10,000 nucleotides of DNA. It comes from Hirudo medicinalis (lineage: Eukaryota > Annelida > Clitellata > Hirudinida > Hirudinidae). Below the pieces are notes generated by a model. It was not told the origin of the DNA, did no database searches, and was given only the letters and a program-made list of their open reading frames with translations. The DNA is taken from the NCBI GenBank assembly GCA_011800805.1, contig MPNW01001233.1, positions 7,499 to 17,498 on the forward strand, given 5' to 3'. The position numbers and the translations under genes are program-made. This document shows positions 7,090-10,000 of the stretch, in pieces; within the stretch, counting starts at the first letter, position 1; every line of letters starts with the position of its first letter.

Positions 7090-7235
7090 ACTTGAATATT
7101 GAAAATAGCACAGTCGACCTACGAATGGCACAGAGAATGACGTGTGCAAATTTCAAGTCGCTACCGTTCATCGTTTCGGAGGAGTTCTTGGGACAGACAG
7201 ACATACATATGCACTTTCTGTTTTATACTATAGAT
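7090..7235 (+). mobile_element. Probable degenerate transposable-element fragment with GACAGACAGAC motif
   Basis: The string TGCAAATTTCAAGTCGCTAC, then a short non-repetitive stretch, then GGACAGACAGACATACATATG and TTTTATACTATAGATT, follows a layout I associate with interspersed elements in insects, crustaceans and molluscs: a conserved-looking AAATTTnnAG block, a GACAGACAGAC run, and a TATAnTATAGAT tail. On the minus strand a 70-codon frame (7204-6992) starts MSVCPKNSSETMNG and on the plus strand a 61-codon frame (7083-7268) lacks any domain; both are shadows. No target-site duplication, terminal repeat or reverse-transcriptase sequence is visible, so family and boundaries are unknown. The resemblance is from memory of the pattern, not from a search. 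Confidence 0.35.
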
Positions 7236-7302
7236 TCAATAAAATACATAAAATCAAGAATATTTTGAAAGCCTATTAAAATGCCAACAAATTGCTTACA
7301 AT

Positions 7303-7390
7303 GAACATTTAACATTCAACATCAACATTCAACATTTAACATTGAACATCAACATTCAACTTCAACACTCAACATCAACATTCAACATCA
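7303..7390. repeat. ACATTCAAC-type minisatellite
   Basis: The array alternates 7-bp pieces (TTAACAT, TCAACAT) with 13-bp pieces (TCAACATCAACAT and variants), about seven pieces in all. Substitutions such as TGAACAT and TCAACTTCAACAC mark older copies. It resembles in style, but not in sequence, the 10/7-bp array at 9217-9580. Confidence 0.85.
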
Positions 7391-7575
7391 TTCCAACAAG
7401 CAACTCCTCGAAACTCATCAAATATTCGAGGCAAATTCAGCAACTTTTTCCCGCTCAACAAGTGAAAACATTCCAAGAACTTGTTATGAATGCGTGGCAT
7501 GATTCAGCCGTTCAATTGGATTATATAGCGCACTATTTCCTCAAGCCACGACCATTCAACCATGTCATAATATAA
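7391..7575 (+). other. Open frame of mixed composition, possibly chance
   Basis: A frame that is open through the preceding minisatellite (ATG at 7342) continues for about 60 non-repetitive codons to a TAA at 7573-7575, with a segment reading FPAQQVKTFQELVMNAWHD. Composition is plausible for protein and the stretch is GC-richer than its neighbours, but the only start is in the repeat and no good acceptor is seen. It also contains an E2F-like TTTCCCGC (7447-7454). No family recognised. Confidence 0.12.
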
Positions 7576-7832
7576 TTTATAACAGAATAATATTAATAAC
7601 AACATTGTTACATATAATTTACCTAATATAATAAATGGATAATAAAGTTAATACATTAATAATTACTATATAATTTATTTAGTAGAAAATAACAATAAAT
7701 AAAATATTTAACAATAATTATGTCAAACAAAATGTCGTTCAACTTTCGTAGTTAATGATGTTCCTACATTCCTTCACGACTTCTGTCATCATTCATGAGA
7801 ACAAAACGTGGCCACTTTATAAAAATATGAGA
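7576..7832. other. AT-rich spacer, nothing recognised
   Basis: A/T-rich DNA of TAATA-type words. No gene seen. Confidence 0.6.
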
Positions 7833-8116
7833 TGAATGGGTAGATGGATGGATGGATGAATGGATGGATGAATGGATGGATGGATGAATGGATGGATGAA
7901 TGGATGGATGGATGAATGGATGGATGAATGGATGGATGGATGGATGAATGGATGGATGGATGGATGAAAGGATGAATGGATGAAAGGATGAATGGATCGA
8001 TGAATGGAAGGAAGGGTGAATGAATAAATGGATTGATGGGTGAATGGATGAAAGGATGAATGGATCGATGAATGGAAGGAAGGGTGAATGAATATATGGA
8101 TTGATGTTTGAACGGA
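7833..8116. repeat. (GGAT/GAAT)n array with a 68-bp higher-order duplication
   Basis: The first part (7833-7975) alternates two or three GGAT with one GAAT. The later part contains a 68-bp block repeated in tandem, beginning TGAAAGGATG at 7981 and at 8049, that shares the distinctive variants GGATCGATG and GGAAGGAAGGGTG. The two blocks differ by only a few bases, mostly at the distal end, so the 68-bp duplication is more recent than the variants inside it. The minus-strand Ile-His-Pro-Ser frame (8134-7817) is a repeat translation. Confidence 0.95.
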
Positions 8117-8374
8117 TGAATAGCTGAGCACCACTTCGAAGTAATGTAAGTTTATTTTAAATTGCAGTAAATTGAAGCAAAACGTCTGAGTGAATTCTTG
8201 AAATGAACAAAATTATGGTTGTGTTGCTTAAAAACTTCCTCGTTCCTGGAAGTTGTCATCCTGCAATTGCTAAAAATTACAATAATTTCAATGGTAAACA
8301 TCAATTTAAATTTATTAGGAATTAAATTCTGGAAAATAAGTGATGGCATCTACTTGTGGTTTCATTTTATTACC
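8117..8374. other. Spacer with a weak minus-strand ORF
   Basis: Moderately AT-rich, non-repetitive. A minus-strand frame of 65 codons (8349-8152) starts with an ATG but shows no domain, and other frames are also partly open. I do not call a gene. Confidence 0.4.
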
Positions 8375-8394
8375 CGCGTGAAAGCAGTCACGCG
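8375..8394. other. 7-bp GC-rich hairpin
   Basis: CGCGTGA (8375-8381), a 6-nt spacer and TCACGCG (8388-8394) form a perfect inverted repeat. It is one of the few GC-rich dyads of the window and sits next to the possible splice acceptor AAGCAG (8382-8387). Confidence 0.45.
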
Positions 8395-8648
8395 TGACGC
8401 AGAATGGACCGCTCCACTTCTCCAAGCACCATCGTTATTATCGTGATGATGAAGATCCTGATAACAATGCTAATGCCCATGGTGACGATGACGCTGATGA
8501 TGATGACGACGACGATGATGATGATGATGATGATGACGACGACGACGACGATGATGATGAAATCGGTGATGAGTCAGAATTCCATTTAAAGAAGAAATCA
8601 GAAATGAAATCCTTCCATTCGTCTGAGCGGAAAAGAAAAAGTAATTAG
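8388..8648 (+). CDS. Possible terminal exon with 21-residue Asp run, unrecognised
   Basis: After AAGCAG (8382-8387), a possible acceptor, one frame is open to a TAG at 8646-8648. It has no ATG, so it could only be an exon. The order is a basic/His-rich start (HFSKHHRYYR), an acidic linker with DDEDPDNN, 21 consecutive Asp, then a mixed tail with DEIGDESEFHLKKK and a basic end ERKRKSN. The Asp run uses 13 GAT and 8 GAC codons, so every interruption of this array is silent in this frame. Acidic-then-basic tails occur in many nuclear proteins, but the run is also what a GAT/GAC microsatellite gives. I recognise no family. Confidence 0.2.
   Translation, partial: SRVTQNGPLHFSKHHRYYRDDEDPDNNANAHGDDDADDDDDDDDDDDDDDDDDDDDDEIGDESEFHLKKKSEMKSFHSSERKRKSN
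8483..8560. repeat. (GAT/GAC)n microsatellite
   Basis: Triplet array in which blocks of three and five GAC sit inside GAT, after a less regular start that includes one GCT. It overlaps the possible exon above. Confidence 0.95.
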
Positions 8649-8770
8649 ATATTTTTGAGTACTTTACCGAAACATCGATGGCAATTAAAAAATATAAGAA
8701 AAATGAATTCACAAAATAATCATAAATTCTTAAAAATCATAATTCGTCAATCGGCTAATATCGAATAAGG
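8649..8770. other. AT-rich spacer
   Basis: A/T-dominated, nothing recognised. Confidence 0.5.
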
Positions 8771-8846
8771 AAGCATTTTGAACACCTCCAGAAGAACCTC
8801 CAGGTTGAGTTAAGACATTGAGACGTGCACAAAATCTTCTCATCAC

Positions 8847-8892
8847 TCACGTGACTCCAACTTCCAAACGGAAGTGTGGCTTCCCGCGGGAA
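8847..8892. promoter_or_regulatory. Promoter-like cluster: palindromic E-box, paired ETS words, palindromic E2F word
   Basis: In 46 bp there are three perfect dyads. TCACGTGA (8847-8854) is a USF/Myc/TFE-type E-box. ACTTCC (8860-8865) and GGAAGT (8870-8875) are head-to-head ETS-type cores with a 4-bp spacer. TTCCCGCGGGAA (8881-8892) is a 12-bp palindrome equal to two overlapping E2F half-sites. These are classical proximal-promoter motifs, and the GC-rich cluster stands out in the AT-rich window. Direction is not fixed by palindromes. A consensus donor 300 bp downstream (9191) favours transcription to the right. A minus-strand ORF (8937-8755) covers the same stretch without any recognisable domain. 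The role is inferred from motif identity and density only. Confidence 0.4.
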
Positions 8893-9190
8893 AGCCTGGA
8901 GAGGTTTTCGAGCACTTAGCAGATGAAGTTCAAACATTGTTTTTATACGGCATTTTGAAATTTATTTTTGTTTCTGTTCTTGCATTTTATTGTCGGTTCT
9001 AGTTTTAACATACGATTTAAATTATAACTTAAATTACAACTTAGAATGAGCTCAGTCTCTCCCTGTAAAGTTCACAAGAAAACAAATTTCAAGTTAGAAA
9101 ATATTTTCAAAAGCACGGAAATTCAATTATTTTATTTTGTACTTCTAAGCAGCTCTTGCAGAGCAGTTTAGTTTCAAATTCTGTTTTGAG
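8893..9190 (+). other. Possible 5' exon between promoter-like cluster and splice donor
   Basis: The stretch starts with mixed sequence and an ATG at 8924 whose frame closes after 11 codons, so any exon here would be mostly untranslated leader. It ends at GAG|GTAAGT (junction 9190/9191), an essentially perfect donor. Alternatively a tiny exon could begin after AG at about 9150 (CTTCTAAG or AAGCAG with a T-rich tract before it). No protein family recognised. The link between promoter and donor is inference. Confidence 0.2.
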
Positions 9191-9196
9191 GTAAGT
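9191..9196 (+). other. Consensus splice donor GAG|GTAAGT
   Basis: GTAAGT preceded by GAG matches the U1 snRNA-complementary consensus at all six intron positions and at the AG before the cut. Such a match also arises by chance in 10 kb, so support comes mainly from its position downstream of the promoter-like cluster and just before a minisatellite, which would then lie in the intron. Confidence 0.3.
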
Positions 9197-9216
9197 CGCT
9201 GCAAATTCATGCTGCA

Positions 9217-9580
9217 AAACAATTCAACACAATTCACAATTCAACACAATTCAAAACAATTCAACACAATTCAACACAATTCAACACAATTCAACACAAT
9301 TCAACACAATTCAACACAATTCAACACAATTCAACATAATTCAACACAATTCACAATTCAACACAATTCAACACAATTCAACACAATTCACAATTCAAAA
9401 CAATTCAACACAATTCACAATTCAACACAATTCAACACAATTCACAATTCACAATTCAAAACAATTCAACACAATTCAACACAATTCAACACAATTCAAC
9501 ACAATTCACAATTCAACACAATTCACAATTCAAAACAATTCAAAACAATTCAACACAATTCAACACAATTCAACACAATT
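9217..9580. repeat. AATTCAACAC minisatellite with 10-bp and 7-bp units
   Basis: The array uses four unit types: AATTCAACAC (10 bp, most common), AATTCAAAAC (10 bp), AATTCAACAT (10 bp, once) and AATTCAC (7 bp, a 3-bp deletion form). The 7-bp and AAAC forms often occur next to each other, and a run of identical common units occupies the left third. As no unit contains a stop in the frame used, an ATG at 9209 opens a 136-codon frame of NSTQFNTIQH-like repeats ending at 9619. This follows from the repeat and I do not consider it a protein. Confidence 0.96.
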
Positions 9581-10000
9581 TCAACTGCATCCAATTACAA
9601 AAGGTCAAATCAATCTTGATGAATATTCGTTGAAAAAGGTGAGCAAAATATAAGTTTTTGTAATTTGCAATAAATAACTCTCATGTCGAAGTCAAATCAT
9701 TTTTTAGGTGAGAAATCCTGTTTCATTGAAATAATATTTACGCAATAAATTCATTCTCACAAAAATGTTCAACAAAAGGTAATTAAGGGAATAAATTCGA
9801 TGAAACCACGACGATATTAAATAAAAATATTAATAAATAAATAAATATTCAACCGTCGAAATAAATAAATTAATGATTAAACTTGAACTTACAAATAATA
9901 ATTATCCCATATTTATTTCTTTGAAGGTGCAATCCTCGTTGAAGTTCTATTTTAACTATTTTAAATAACAAATTATTTTTATAATAAATTATTTATTAAT
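9581..10000. other. AT-rich spacer, nothing recognised
   Basis: A/T-rich with AAAT/TAAA stretches near 9820-9870. AG|GT junction words occur at about 9638, 9708 and 9778, but none joins a usable open frame. No gene or RNA recognised. Confidence 0.55.

Noticed and set aside
6992..7268. Opposed ORFs of 70 (minus) and 61 (plus) codons
   Set aside because: They overlap the transposon-like fragment, have no domain, and end in A/T spacer; best explained as chance frames in a degenerate repeat.
7817..8134. Minus-strand 105-codon frame of Ile-His-Pro-Ser repeats
   Set aside because: It is the direct translation of the ATCC-type array; the ends have no protein character. The frame at 3630-3941 is rejected for the same reason over its repeat part.
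8470..8712. Minus-strand His/Arg-rich frame
   Set aside because: Shadow of the GAT/GAC array (ATC/GTC read as His and Arg).
9209..9619. 136-codon frame of Asn-Ser-Thr-Gln-Phe repeats, the longest in the window
   Set aside because: It comes from a stop-free 10-bp unit with 7-bp variants; neither length keeps a codon register and the frame closes soon after the array ends.
1..10000. tRNA or rRNA genes
   Set aside because: I looked for the tRNA B-box pattern GGTTCGANNCC and for familiar rRNA blocks on both strands and found none. This was by eye, so a divergent gene could be missed.

Overview
This window looks like non-coding, AT-rich nuclear DNA from a eukaryote, most likely an invertebrate animal. 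There is no dense run of long ORFs, no Shine-Dalgarno-led genes and no recognisable conserved protein. Instead there are many tri- and tetranucleotide microsatellites, several minisatellites, AT-only tracts, and short islands of more balanced base composition that carry animal-type promoter words (CCAAT, E-box, ETS, E2F, CRE). The species cannot be told from the sequence. The density of simple repeats would suit some lophotrochozoan or other invertebrate genomes, but that is a guess.

Layout. 1-127: a long CAT array passing into CAA and TAA. 128-1900: AT-rich spacer with islands near 186-330, 1260-1470 and 1684-1830, a 9-bp minisatellite (602-646) and an ATT tract (932-962). 1900-2200: almost pure A/T. 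2265-2400: an island with a perfect 10-bp dyad. 2868-2995 and 3325-3477: AAT/AAC and TTA tracts, which flank a promoter-like island (3125-3300). 3801-3925: a GGAT/GAAT array. 4008-4345: a GAT-based array holding an exact 128-bp duplication that meets at the single N of the window. 4577-4816: a 32-bp repeat followed by a possible exon or regulatory island. 5024-5239: eight copies of a 27-bp unit. 5620-5720: an island with CRE and E2F-like words. 5866-5973: GAT array. 6364-6743: short repeats. 6780-7250: mixed-sequence DNA ending in a probable transposable-element remnant. 7303-7390: an ACATTCAAC-type minisatellite. 7833-8116: a second GGAT/GAAT array with a 68-bp higher-order duplication. 8388-8648: an ORF with an Asp run. 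8847-8892: the best promoter-like cluster. It lies about 300 bp upstream of a consensus splice donor (9191). 9217-9580: a minisatellite of mixed 10-bp and 7-bp units. 9581-10000: AT-rich, nothing recognised.

No complete gene is confidently identified. Most long open frames are translations of simple repeats (poly-Asn, poly-Asp, Ile-His-Pro-Ser, Asn-Ser-Thr-Gln-Phe). Four weak exon or ORF candidates are listed with low confidence. I see no convincing new biological system. The most useful observations are the N-flanked duplication, which is a probable assembly artefact, and two promoter-like clusters that could mark unannotated transcription starts.
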